Part shown: piece after piece, positions 47,794-60,047 of the stretch
Numbering within the stretch: position 1 is the stretch's first letter
Layout: every line of letters begins with the position of its first letter
Assembly: GCA_033030425.1 (NCBI GenBank)
Contig: JAUFSD010000018.1
Location: forward strand, 186,001 to 250,000
DNA from: Verpa conica
Lineage: Eukaryota; Ascomycota; Pezizomycetes; Pezizales; Morchellaceae
Length of the DNA: 64,000 nucleotides
Reading direction: 5' to 3'
The notes under the pieces: generated by a model
The model's input: the letters and a program-made list of their open reading frames with translations, nothing else
What the model was told of the DNA's origin: nothing
The model's database searches: none
Made by a program: the position numbers and the translations under genes

Positions 47794-49653
47794 ATGGCCC
47801 CACACCAGACCCTCCCCCTCCCACCACAATTCACCTCTGCCGATGCCTACATAGCATCCCTCCTCTCCTTCTCTCGCAACCCCCTCTTCCAAACCCTCTG
47901 TGGCGGTGTCCACATCCTCGACTTCTTCACCCGTGACTCCCCCGACGCCGTCCCACCACAAGGAACAGACCTCTACCACACCATCCTCCCCGCAGAATGG
48001 ATATCCTACTTCACCGCGAAATCACTCGACGAGATCCTGCAACTAATACTCCGCACAGAGCTCGCAGAAATAGACCCATGCTGCCCCGGGTCTCTAAAAA
48101 CATTTATAGCAGACGTGAGGGCCCACTCACTACAGCGGGGGTTTGAGCGAAAACATAGAGAACGAAAGGAAGTACGCAAGAGTATGGGTGCTGGGCGGAA
48201 AGACGGCGAAGAGTGGGCATTGAATACGGGGATGAAGCCAAAAAAGATACATGAGGTATGTAGCATTTGTATTATAGTTGAATATAGATATAATGAAGCG
48301 TTTCTTACCGGTGGAAGCCCTCGTTGTGTAGGTTGAGAACTTTTCGGAATTCGTGGATGATCTGGTGACGGATATTGCGAAGGATAGCCCACAGGATGGG
48401 ATTACTCATATTCTGGATTTTGGGTCCGGACAGGCGTATTTGTCAAGGACATTGGCGAAGAAATATAATCACCATGTCGTCGGTATAGAGTCGCGGACGG
48501 CGAATATTGAGGGTGCTAGGGAGATGGATGAGAGGTTTGATAACCTGGCAAAGAAGCGGGAGAGGAAGAAAAAGAAAGGGAAGGATAAGAAACAGAAGGA
48601 CAATACTGACACTGCCGAAGAGGAGCCAGTAGAGGAGAGCGGTGGTTCACTGCAATACATTGAGAAACGAATCGAGGACGGGAATCTGAGTGAAGTTGTC
48701 CGTGAAATTAAAGACTTGAGCATATCACCACAAAAGGCCTCCAAAGAAGAACCACATAAAGAGGATAAGAGCTGCATAAACGGAGAATGTAAAGAGGCGA
48801 GTAATGAACAAGCACAAAAACAACTTAATGGAGCTTTAGAGAACGGAGGAGACAGTAAAGATAAACGATTACTCCTAATATCTCTCCATTCATGCGGAAA
48901 TCTAGTACACCATGCCCTTAAAGCATTCATCGCAACCCCAGAGGTCAAGGCAGTCGCCCTAATAGGTATATCCACCCATCCATGAGGCCAATGATTTCAC
49001 TTCTAACACTCCCAGGCTGCTGCTACAACCTCATGACCGAAAAGCTCGGCCCAACATACAAACCCCCCTACCGCGACCTACACCCCCGCCTCCTCAAAAC
49101 CTCCACCTCTACCGACCCTCACGGCTTCCCACTCTCCACCCTGCTCACCACGCACTCCATCTCCCTGAACATAACCGCCCGCATGATGGCCTGCCAAGCG
49201 CCACAAAATTGGACCCAAGAAACCTCCTCCGCCTTCTTCACACGGCACTTCTTCCGCGCCCTCCTACAACGCATCTTCGCCGACAAAGGTCTCACCGCAC
49301 CCGAAGGCGGGGACCCAATCATTATCGGGTCACTGCGGAAAAAGTGCTACGAGGACTTTGTGTCGTATGTTACTGGCGCTATTGGGAAGTTGGGCTGGGA
49401 GGAGAAGCTCAATGTGACGATGGAGGAGGTCCAAGGTTATGAGAGACGTTTTGGGGAGCGAAAGAAGGATCTGAGTGTTTTGTGGTGTCTTATGGCGTTC
49501 TGTGCGGGTGTAGTGGAGAGCTTGGTGGTTGTGGATCGGTATATGTATCTATGTGAGGCGAGGGAGAGGGGTGAGGTGAAGGAGTGTTGGGTAGAGGTGG
49601 GGTTTGAGTATGGTGAGAGTCCGAGGAATTTGGTAGTTGTGGGGGTTAGGTAG
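47794..49653 (+). CDS. METTL25/RRNAD1-like methyltransferase
   Basis: Exons 47794-48255, 48332-48965 and 49016-49653 give 577 aa. The SAM-binding motif I is ILDFGSGQAYLSRTLA, followed by VVGIE (motif II), then LLISLHSCGNLVHHALK and VKAVALIGCCYNLMTEKL, the H-x-C-G and GCCYN signatures of the Methyltransf_32 family. A lysine/glutamate-rich insert of about 110 residues separates motifs II and IV. A helical N-terminal region (W-I-S-Y-F) and a C-terminal region (LRKKCYEDFVSYV) also fit METTL25. The substrate is not established; human METTL25B has been linked to protein or RNA methylation. An upstream in-frame ATG exists, but 47794 gives the usual N-terminus. Confidence 0.85.
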
Positions 49654-49935
49654 GTCAGTTTATATTATATTTAGTGGAGACATCTATATTAGGTTCTAGA
49701 ACTTGAACTACGAATTATGATTCATATAAGTTGGATTATATCACAGCCATAGAGAAATATCCTGGGGCCTTAATCTAGTAAATCTAGCCTTGAACTGCCG
49801 TTGAAAGTCGTATGTAGTAATCAGATGGTTTTACCCCAACCCAAACCACGAGTCATCATCCATGACCAAACCAACACCTTCTCACCCCAACACCCTCCCC
49901 CAAAGCACCCCCAAAAAAGACCACCAACCCACAAA

Positions 49936-50641
49936 ATGGAAAACCCACTCCCAACCCCTTCCAAAAACCCCGGTGACCCCCTAACCGCAGTCCCCAAACC
50001 AAGAACCACAAGAACTTCACGGGAACGAGCACGAGCACGCGCAAGAGGCTTAACAGAACAAACACTCAAAAAAACCAACAAAGCAAGAAAAGACACAAAG
50101 AGACGAAAAAGGGAGCTAAAAAAACTCCAAGAATTCCAATGCCATCAATGCCGGGACCTCCACAGCACCGAAGCCGAGCTGCTCATACACGCAAACACCA
50201 CCGGCCACAACCTACAATGCAACACCTGTGACGCAACATACCCCACCCCGAGCCAAATCGCACAGCATATTAACGCACACAAGCACCAGATGAAGTGTAG
50301 TGTTTGTAATTACTTGTTCTGGAAGGTCGATGTGTGGCAGAATCATTTTGGGAAGTGTAAAGCTAAGAGTGAGTCTTCTTTGAGCTTTTTTTTTTTGATA
50401 GAGGGTAAGAGATCTAATTTTTTTTTTGTGGGTTGGTGCTGGTGTAGGGGTGAAGATCCCTTTTGTTAGGGGGCCGATTGTGCTCTGTGATGAGCTCCTT
50501 CCGCGTGATGGGGTTTTTTTGAGGCTTTTGGTCGAGAGGGAGAATAGGAAGGCCCAGATGGGTGGGGGGGTGACTGAGGACCAGGAGTATCTCCCAGATG
50601 CACTACTGGAGGTGGAGGAGGTGGAAAGTATGGGTATGTGA
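49936..50641 (+). CDS. Triple zinc-finger protein B, paralogue of A
   Basis: Exons 49936-50368 and 50448-50641 give 208 aa. A basic segment (RERARARARG, KDTKRRKRELKK) is followed by three fingers with the same spacing as protein A: CHQC-x12-H-x5-H, CNTC-x12-H-x5-H and CSVC-x12-H-x3-C. Landmarks shared with A include TGHNLQC versus TGHLLQC and the first fingers' x-QC-R. Exon 2 encodes a different C-terminus (VKIPFVRGPIVLCDELLPRD...) ending in an acidic helix. The donor (GTGAGT) lies just after the last finger, close to the equivalent donor in A. Codons upstream of 49936 are in frame but low-complexity, so the start at 49936 (context AAAATGG) is preferred. Function unknown. Confidence 0.7.
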
Positions 50642-52514
50642 AGAGTTTATGAGAGGGTTGGTGTGGGACATGGTGCTTTAAAAAACTATGGGCTTATCAT
50701 TTTCGATCTCCGTTTTGCTGTAAATAAAAATATGCAAAAGGGGTTTTAACTCCTTTTTCAAAAGTAGGGATAATTATTCGTGTGAAGAGCTGGGTGTTTG
50801 CCAACCTCTATGGGGATTTAGATCATGGTCTAATCTCTATTAACATAATCTTAAATTCAACCTCAGAGAGCGTACATCCTGTACTCGGTATTATTCGTTT
50901 CCCAGAAGTATAGTAGCCCAATGTGATAGTGTGGCCGTGTTCAATAGCTCTGAGCAACTGAAACGAATGACAGAAGGGGGACGAATTCTAATTAGACTAC
51001 AGAATGAGTGGCACGCTATAGCGAAGAATAAGAGATACCAAGTAGAACCAGCGACCACCTTACCACCCCAAAACGAATTACCCAACCCTGCTTCATGAAA
51101 AATCACTCTACTGTATGCCCAATACGGAAGTAGACCCAGACATTAGTCCACCCCAGTACCTCACTTCCACAGCCAAATGTGTATAAAACACCTTTACCCT
51201 AATAACCCTTTCCAGTATTCCGAACCCTATTTCTTCCCCACCACTTTAGCCCCTTCCCCCCCCACCCCCTTACAAAATCTGCGCACACAGCAAGAATCTA
51301 TAGGCTTACACATTACCTGCACCTAGTGAGTGAAAAGTAGTCGCCTTAGGCAAGGTTTCGGATGACTCATCACCCACCACAACCTCTGTCCCTCCCCCCC
51401 CATGATTCGTAGATTCGTCTTTCCGCCCGCTCCTTGGTGGTGTAACGGTTATCATGCCATTGAAAATTTGGTCTGACCAAATATCTTGAAGGCGATCGGG
51501 GTTCAATTCCTCGCCGGGGAGCCTTTTTGAGATGGAACTCTTGTTCTGGGGGGACTGGGTGTACGTGTCCGATATTCACACTTCGGGGGGGGGTGTTGCG
51601 GGTGTGTCGGTGGGGCTTATTGGCCGTATAGCTAAGCTAGGTGAGACTGCATATGGATACCAGCTAACAAGAAAGGTTAGGGGCATGTGGAGGTTGATTC
51701 CCTGAGTGTAGGACCGGAATAGTGACGGTGGGGTTTAGTTAAGTGTAAAAATCGCGCTAGGCTTACACTCTGAGTAGTGAAAAGTGATAGCCTTGCTAGA
51801 TGACTCGCCACAAACTGCATAAATTTGCTTTTTCTCCTTCAAACGCTTGGTTATCATGTCCTTATCGCTCAGAGCCCGTTGGCTACTGGACGTTCGGGAG
51901 GGGGGTCTTTTTGTGTTAGTGGGTTTCGGGGCTGAGAGTGAGCCTAGGCCTACGATAAGATATCTAAGTTATGATAATACAGGTGCAATGAATAAGCGTT
52001 AATATCATAGAGTAGAGTAGTTACTTTTTTTTTTTACAACCTGGCCGTCACAAACACATAAAAAGAGATGAACAACGATAACCCACCACCACTTTCAACC
52101 ATAGATATCTTACAAAAGAAAACAAAAAGACCCTCTCACACACCTAAGTATATCGTACCAGAATATCGTAACGTAAGGTGCATACCTAGATAATTTCCCG
52201 AAAGACATGAATGATTTGGAAGAAAAGAAGAAAAGGAAAAAAAAATACAATACCATCTAAAAAAAAAATATACTAAGAATTGAAAAGAATTGAAAAGAAA
52301 AAGGGAAGCCGAAGAAAACCTATCCAGATCCCCACCAAAAAAAAAAAATATCAAAAAAAATGAAAGGAAAGAAAATAAAATAGCTTGCCGTAAAGATAAT
52401 ATTACACATTTGCCATCTCATCCCCCCCCCCTCGCCCCTTCACCTACATTGTTAGAATCACCAGTATACGTAGAATAACTTTTTCCCCGAGTATTTTCCT
52501 TTTTTTTCAATCCT
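50642..52514. other. Intergenic with one tRNA-like gene
   Basis: No protein gene is supported. A tRNA-like sequence lies at 51431-51521. The last 450 bases are A-rich, consistent with the 3' UTR of the helicase gene on the minus strand. Confidence 0.45.
51431..51521 (+). tRNA. tRNA-like gene, identity unresolved
   Basis: The acceptor stem TCCTTGG/CCGGGGA forms 7 pairs including two G-U. The T arm CGGGG-TTCAATT-CCTCG pairs fully. The A box TGGTGTAACGG and B box GGGTTCAATTCC are good, and a T5 Pol III terminator follows at 51524. Length is 91 nt, about 19 more than a standard tRNA, which would fit an intron. However, the anticodon region is odd: a perfect 8-bp hairpin (ATTTGGTC/GACCAAAT, 51466-51482) sits there and no single anticodon arm fits cleanly. 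Ends resemble tRNA-Asp or tRNA-Glu. Could be a real intron-bearing tRNA or a SINE head. Confidence 0.5.
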
Positions 52515-55158
52515 TCAATCATCAAACCTACTCATCCCACTTAGTGGAGTTCGTGAAATTCTATCTATACATCTAGGCTTATGGAAATTCCGTCGACGTT
52601 TCATGAGAGGTGTTTCAAAAGTGGTTTCCTTCATCTTCTGGCCATGGGGACCGTGTTCAATCCTGTTCTGGTAGGGAGGAAAGATATTCCGGTCAGATTT
52701 GTTTAGACTTCCGAAAGTATCGCCCTCATGGCCACGGGAAGATGTCCTACCACCAAAACTATTTCCTCCACGGCGTTCGTAATTGCCATAACCGCCATCA
52801 CGGGAGTATCCACCTTGGCCTCTGGAGTCACTGAAACCGCCACGTCCGCCGGAAGATTCACGGTCGCCATAGCTGGAGCGTCCACGACTGCTGAAGCCAC
52901 CACGTCCGCCGGAAGATTCACGATTACCATAGCTGGGGCGGTCTTCATAACTACCTCCACCACCACCTCCTCTGCTAAAGCCTGCAAACTCCCCCCGGCT
53001 AGATCTATCCCCACCCCGACTGCCTCTTCCTTCCCATGGTCTAGAGTTATTACGAGAGTTGCCACCGAAACCTCCACGGCCTCCACGGCCTCCACCAAAG
53101 CCGCCTCGAGGGGGCCCACTGCGGAATCCGCTGCGAGATCCGCCTTCATCTCCAACAGTGAAGTCATTTTCATCTCTCATCATATTGAGACCTGGGACTC
53201 TGCTCAATCCCATTTTATTGGCGAGCATAGGGCTAACATATGGTGGTTTTTCCATTCCCCAGCCGAGGGTAGCAAGGCGATTCAGAGATGCGATCATGAG
53301 CTGCTTGTTACCAAGAGCGTTGTAGAGTCCAATGAGTGCAGAGTAAGTCATGGACTTAAGGTCACGGGGAACCCTCATTGAAGCTTCAGTGATAGAGGTG
53401 ATTAGATCTGCCGTATCCTTCGAGAGGTCTTGTTCGGCCCCTAGGTCGAGACGAGCGGTAATGAGGGACTCGTCTTTGGTGAGCGGGAGTCCCTTGAGTT
53501 CACGTACGACTTGAGGGAATTCAATTTCTGGGACAAGGAGGTATCCAATACCATTAGCCGATCCACGAGCGGTACGACCAAGACGGTGAATGTATTGTTC
53601 GTGGTTTCTGGGGCCACCGACTTGGATTACGTGAGTAACCTTAGGGAAGTCCATTCCGCGGGCTGTAACATCGGATGAAAAGAGGATTGCAGACTCGGAA
53701 TTGCGGAAGCGGTTAGCAGCGTTGTCACGTTGGTTTTGATTAAGACGAGAATGAATTTCGAAGACCTTGGTGGGATATAGTGGGTTGCTGCTATTAGATC
53801 CAGGTCGGTTGTCACCACTGATGTTGCGGAAGGTTTCTGCGGCGAGTGAAGCCCAGCGAGTGGCTGAGAAGAAGACAATGGCCTTGAAAGGGAGACTTTC
53901 TGCACCTTGTGACTGTTGGTGAGCAGCTTTGAGTACGGAAATCTCGCGTAGGATGAGCTCGTAAGTTGCGGGAATCAAGTTTTCGAGTCCTTTGCACCTG
54001 ATAAGTCTCTGTTGGACCCTCTCGTGTGTTGCTACCTCGCCCTCCTCGACCATTCTCAAAACCTTGTAGTCCCTGCCCATAGTCTTCTTAACTACGCTCA
54101 TGACCTTTTCGGGAACTGTAGCAGAAAACAAAAGGGTTTGTCTGCCTCTTCCTGAGCTCCCAATAGCCTGATCCCTAGGAGGCAATGCATTCATGATATT
54201 GTCAAGTTCATTGGCGAAGCCAACATCAAGAAGATTGTCGGCCTCGTCCATAACGAAAATCTCCAAGTTGGGCGCCTTAACACCAGCAGGGTCTGTGAGA
54301 AGGTCAAGTAACCTTCCAGGAGTAGCAATCAAAATATGACAACCGGATCTGTGGATATCCCGGAGACTCTGGGGTTTCCCAGAGCCACCTACAGCGGTTT
54401 GAACAATGATGTTTGTGCCACTGGAGAGTTTTCTAGCATCGACAGCAATCTGAGTGGCCAATTCACGGGTCGGTGAGACAATAATCGCCCGAATGTCCGC
54501 ATATGATCCATTGTTATAACTTTGTCGCGAATCTCTAGATCTGAACCCAGAGTTTGAGGGTACTCTCAGAGGCCTCTCAGCGTCAAGAATGCGCTGCAGA
54601 ACAGGTAGCAGGAAGGCAATTGTCTTTCCGGTACCTGTTTTAGCCTGGGCAAGTCTGTAATTGATTGGGTTGTCAGTTTTTTTTTCCCTACCGCACTGAT
54701 TTTGAACAATATAGAGGAACTTACACGTTATCACCATTTACAGTCTCCATAATTGTCTTCCGCTGAACCTTTGTCATTTCTTCATATCCCATTCCTTTGG
54801 TAATAGTATTAATAATCGCCTTATCAACGATCCCTCTATCCGCGAGCTGCTGGAACGTTGTAACAGGCTCATTCTTTCCAAAGTGATGTTCCTCGCCATG
54901 ACCCGCATAATGGTACTCTCCTGCAGGCGGATCAGAGTCTACAATCTCTTGTGTGGCGGCATGGGCCTCATCTCGTAAATACGTAGAGACTGCAAAAAAT
55001 CTTCGCTGTGCGGCAGATGAACTGAGAACAGCGGTTTTTAAAGGCGCCGAACGAGCAATTACCGACTTTGAGGGGGAAGAAAATGTGAAGGCACGAATAG
55101 AGGAACTTGTAAGACGAAGAAGAGCGGGCGATTGCCGGCGTAGGGAAGAGGCGAACAT
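52515..55158 (-). CDS. MSS116: Mitochondrial DEAD-box RNA helicase, Mss116-like
   Basis: Minus-strand exons 54725-55158 and 52515-54654 give 857 aa. The N-terminal 45 residues are rich in Arg/Ser with no acids, a mitochondrial presequence. The Q motif region (GMGYEEMTKVQ) is followed by AKTGTGKT (I), PTRELA (Ia), TPGRL (Ib), DEAD (II), SAT (III), SSDVTARGMDFP (V) and HRLGRTAR (VI), all intact. The C-terminal about 150 residues are RGG/SYG-rich low-complexity sequence, an RNA-binding tail. Yeast Mss116 is a general RNA chaperone for mitochondrial group I/II intron splicing and translation. The intron splits the Q motif from motif I. An ATG 26 codons upstream (55236) is possible but lies in UTR-like sequence. 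Confidence 0.9.
52831..52940. repeat. 60-bp tandem repeat inside the helicase RGG tail
   Basis: Two adjacent units with a 60 bp period (52831 and 52891) share CACGTCCGCCGGAAGATTCA and further sequence. They code two copies of a 20-residue block containing ESSGGRGGFS, a recent in-frame duplication. Confidence 0.75.
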
Positions 55159-58100
55159 CACGGCGATAAGGAGAAGAGGGTTGTTTGTAGTGTTCCTTTC
55201 GTGAGAAAAGAAGTTGGGATAAAAAAGAGACCGCAATCAAGGAAGATACGGTGAGAGGTAAATTGAGGGATAAGATGAGAGAAGAAGATTGGAGGGATTG
55301 AGGGAGGTGGAGGTTGGAGGAGATGAGAGGGAAATTTTCGTCTTGGTGGGGGAGGGGAGACGCTACAGAAGATTATGGCGAAAAGAAAAAATTAGGAAAC
55401 CCACTACAACACTTGGCGAGGGTCCAAGGAAAATCCTTTTTCCGGAGCGGTGTGGGTTTTTCCGGGATTCTATTATATTACCCGCCGTTGGAACAGCCAA
55501 AGCCTGGCTTTATATCTAATCCAAGGTAGCTCTAGGTTCTCATAAGATATACTCACTGTTTATCTTAAAAGTTCAGTAGATTGCGGTGGGTTATATTCAT
55601 AGCGCAGTTTGCCTTGGGGGCCTGAATCCCGAGAGCCCCACTACCGGCACATATTTGTCACGAGTGATATATCATGACCCGTTCATATCGGGAGCAGAAA
55701 AAGTATATCAAACAGGCTATTGGTTGCAGAAAATATGAGTAGATAGGTAAAATAAATGTGTTAAAACTTTATCCTACTAGATTATTCCCTCTATATATGG
55801 CGATTGTACTGTAGTATTATCCATATTTAACCCCTTCGTTTAATTGATTCGTCTAAAAGCACATATTACCTCGATTTACATCTCAGCTATGACCTGCCAA
55901 TAGATGATTATATAATTTTCTAGAGCCGCTCGTTTAAACAACAATAGAAATCATAGTCTAGGACTTTGAGGACAATAGTACTCCTTACATGATCTACCAT
56001 TACTCTCGTTGAATTTCTGGCGTTGAGTCATTTCTCTTTTATATCATAAGAGCGAGGTGGGCTACGTACACCATAATACATGACTCAGGTACGTTTATTG
56101 AATTGGATGAGCGAGAATTACTCGATTCACTACGATACGGGCGCCTTACCACTCTATATATGCTCTGCATATCCCTTATGACGTACACTCACTCCAAGAT
56201 CTTTTCTTATCTCCGAAGCATTATATCTCTGATGCTTTCTCACTAGTGAGCATGTTGCCTACTTATGAAGCCTTCCTTCAACGCTGAGGTGGGAGGTAAC
56301 TACGCACGCGAGGTAGACTGTTTGCTATCTAGAAGCACCCCTAGCTCTAAGAGATACTTTAAAATACCCGCTTCGTGGAGCACTATCTAAGTTTAGCTAT
56401 ATTTAAGGGATAAAATAAGCACAGGTTCATACACATAACTAGTATATCCGAGGTTAACTTTAAATAAACACTGCTCCACAAACATAATAGATAATATCGT
56501 AGTAATTAAGCTAGTGAGATAACAGGTTAATACTTTATACCAAAAACCTATAGTTGGGATGGCACTTAGACGCAGAGGTAATAAGGGCTGTGTTATATAA
56601 GGGGGCTCAATTTGGTTGCTAGATATGCGTTTTTCTTTGTTCTCCTATTCTATGGTACCTACATGATACAACTCAATGAGGGGGCTGCTTCGACATACAC
56701 ATACGTAACCTTGCTTTGGTCCATCAAGTACAGAAAACATACCCATCATCTACCTGTGTGTATTAATCACCAAAAGGTATCTCTTAGACTATTTGTATAG
56801 AACCTATCCTTTAGATGTTAAGGCTTCTATAGTCCAATCCCAACAATTGGATGGATAGAAAAGAACACATAATTAGTAGAACGCTATTTCTGATCCACGA
56901 ATACAGTACTAACGTAGAAAAGAGCATACACTCTTTTGACATATACATGTAAAATGATGACTAAATATCCTCAGATAAAAACTAATTATCGCGCCACCTG
57001 CATACCCCTGAGTATCTTTCATCCATACTCTGAGCTCTTGCTAAGTCTTTAATGCGCTAAAGGCGCTGTAACAAAACAAATACTTTTTTCCCCCGTGTTT
57101 TAGCCCACAAACCCCCGTACTTGCCACAATATTGACATCGAGGCAGTCTTTGCAGCTCTCCATCTCTGCTCCATTTCCGGGAGAATTGCCTCTTGGAAGA
57201 TAGATCGTCATTAAACAAGCTACGAAATCACAGAATGGGATCCTCGCTTAATGCCTTAGTTGCCGTTGATTCGTACCGGAGTTCTGCTTAAGATATTAGT
57301 ACTCACTGAATAGTCCGGTACTGTACAGTAGGGTTTCTAATAAGCTTTATAGTTAACTCCCTTAGCCGTTCCTAGAAGTAAGGTCAGTCAGCCAGTCTGC
57401 ACGAAGAAAGTCTTAGATTTCATATACGAATTCATGCTTTTGTGGAGGTATTTCTTGATGCTGATAACCCGGTTCCCAATTAACCCAATTGGGCGCATAT
57501 CCTATTTCTATATTCCTTTAGAGAATTCGCATGCCACTGGCACATGAGCCGTCCGGTTTAATGGGCTGTGGATGGCCCCCCTCCCCCCAGTTCTCAATAT
57601 CACTAACATAAAGATCTCCAGCGATAGTGTAGGACAAATGCGTTAATCCTAGGATCCTTTGCGTGAAATAATGCCTATTTAGCTTTAGAAATTAATCGTC
57701 CCCATATACACGCTAGGGGCTCTACTCAACAGGATCTCCTCGAGTAGTTTTATTTTTGTCGAATGGCACGAACATGGTGGTAGGCAGCATTTATAGTAGT
57801 TGCTTCCTGCGTCAGGCTTAATACTCTCTCCAATGGTCTCTTTAGCTAGTTATTGGCATGAGCGACTTGTTGGTAGTCTTAGCTAGGTTTATATGTACCA
57901 AGCGACTTGTGACCGTTTCAAGCTGAAGGAATAGTTTCCTTTGTAAATCTCCGTATAGAACATTCTGACGAAATATTATTGTGTCAGTATTCCCTGTTAA
58001 ACCATGTATATGAAGGTCTTATAAGTCTTCCCAGAGCCAACAGTAGATGAGAAACTATGCAGGAGGTCCAGACTTCGAATGGTTTTATATCACTATGGGC

Positions 58101-60047
58101 GTATTCTAAGGGCTTTTGGTATAGTTCTTCAGAGAGGTGCTGGCGAATACATGATGTGCCGCCACGATCTTCAGAGTGAACCATTGGACGAGATGATTCA
58201 TAGATCCTCTATAACCTATCGGAGGTTTAGATGTATCTATCAAAGTGGATTTTATAAACTACTAATGTCAGACTTTTTATGTGTTTCGGAAGATAATGCT
58301 CGTCCAACCAGCTAAATGTGCCAGTGAGTTAAGCTATTACTACGAGCCAATGGCTTCTCGTATTTAAGCCTGTAATAAGAATATAGTACATGCTGTATGT
58401 ATGGCTAGATCAGTAGACATTAATACCCCAGTACCCAGGAGGTTATGTGAATAGCTCTGCCTAACGTATTTAGATCCATTGGTTTGCAAGAGATGGATAT
58501 AATGAGTTATTATAAGCGTTGCGAGGAAAACCCTAAATAATGAACTATCCTTCAACAAACGCATTCGATTCATGGTTGTATCAGGCATCTCGAATTAGGA
58601 TGCGGGGGTACCAGCACCTAATCCATTTGCATAAGTCCTTGCTAGGGATGAATATACCCATCGTTTCCTTTCGGGACCTGTGTAATAATACCTTTTTAAT
58701 TGATACACAGGTCCTGGTTGAAGGTATAGTTCAAAGGTGCCAATAAAAAGGTCAGTGGTATTCGCTGTAGATCTAGGGCTCCTAATGATCTGTTTGTGAA
58801 TTGATTTAGGGGATCTTGGTTTCCCTAGAGTTCTGGGTCGATAAATGATACTGTGACTAATTATGCTCTCAAGGGTAGGTATTACATCTTGGATACGTTG
58901 GGAAGGGCAGTATGGATCAGCGGGTTCACGGTATACTGAGTGACTGAGAGAACAGATGTCTTAAATACCATCCTTTAGAGGAAACATTAGATAGATCACT
59001 AGCTTCCATTAATGCTTTGATCCTAGTGGGATGCACAGCACTGAAAGGACAGTGAAAGAATGTTATTCGACTGGTGAGTGTTGTTGGTTTGGTGATCCAA
59101 TGTCATCTCTATGTAAATCTGGGCATAGATATGATGATGTATTGAGCGGTCTAGTCTTTGTTAGAACGCCGCTCATGCAGGTGCAGGGTCTGTGTGCCGA
59201 GCGGGCGAAACCACGACTATTACATTAAGTAGAACCTTCCACCGCATGGAACAATAGCAGATACAGGTGTAGCACGGGCCACGACTGCAGCGTTTCTTTA
59301 TCACAGAACCCGCGGGGTTTCCACGGCCGCGGGAATCCAGGAGTGAATCCTCGTTATTACCAGAGACCAAAGCAGACTAGCGGGTGTTTTCCAATCTATA
59401 GGACGGCACAGACTATCACTCGCTAGGGTTAGGTCTGTGCGCTGGCAGCCTTTAGGGAGATAAAGGAGTATCAGAAATCAGGGTGGCTGGTAAGAGGGGA
59501 AGGGCGTAACTTATACTAACCTAAACTGGGATATATAGGCGGCGGGGGTGTCTTATCGATAACGCTAAGCAATCTGAAACCCGGCCGTAAGACTCAGATC
59601 CTATTAACCTGTGGCTCAGCCACCTATTTAGAGCTGAGACGGGCCCATTAACCGCACTGAACCCCCGCCGTATTAACGGTCTCATTAACATGGGCCGCAC
59701 TTCATTAACCACTTACGCGAACCCGACACCAAACTCACGCGTCGCGTCTTAATCTCCCCGATCGGGACGTTACCTCCCGCCCTTGCGTCGGCCTTTAACA
59801 AGCGTGTCCCCCCTCACCCGCTCCTCTCCATCTTCCCTTTCTATCTTACTGTCTACCTTCTTGCGAACAATTCCCTCCGTTTTCATCATCTCGATTTGGT
59901 TTTCATTCGGTCTTTTATCGACAAGAGGGCTTGTGCGGGCTTCTTTACTCTGTTATCTACTTTAAACCCGCTTTATCTATCGTCATCGCCGACGATACAT
60001 CTCCATCGCTAGACACCACCCTTCTCCGCGACTTTTCTACAACAGAA
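55159..60047. other. Gene-poor stretch and upstream region of the KEN-box gene
   Basis: No protein gene is supported over about 4.9 kb. Most is AT-rich and decayed. 55200-55500 is the purine-rich upstream region of the helicase. From 59550 the DNA turns GC-richer and holds motifs listed separately, then a pyrimidine-rich leader up to 60047. Confidence 0.5.
59737..59742 (+). promoter_or_regulatory. MluI cell-cycle box (MCB)
   Basis: ACGCGT, followed by CGCGT, 306 bp upstream of the ATG at 60048. MCB elements bind MBF-type factors and drive G1/S expression in yeasts and filamentous fungi. The cell-cycle-like protein downstream makes it plausible. Confidence 0.5.

Noticed and set aside
52703..53381. 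Long frames on both strands over the helicase C-terminus
   Set aside because: Shadows of the RGG repeat codons; translations are Ala/Thr/Val or Pro repeats without meaning.
59931..60047. Upstream extension of the KEN-box protein
   Set aside because: In-frame but UTR-like; the ATG at 60048 has the better context and starts an S/P-rich segment like the rest of the protein.
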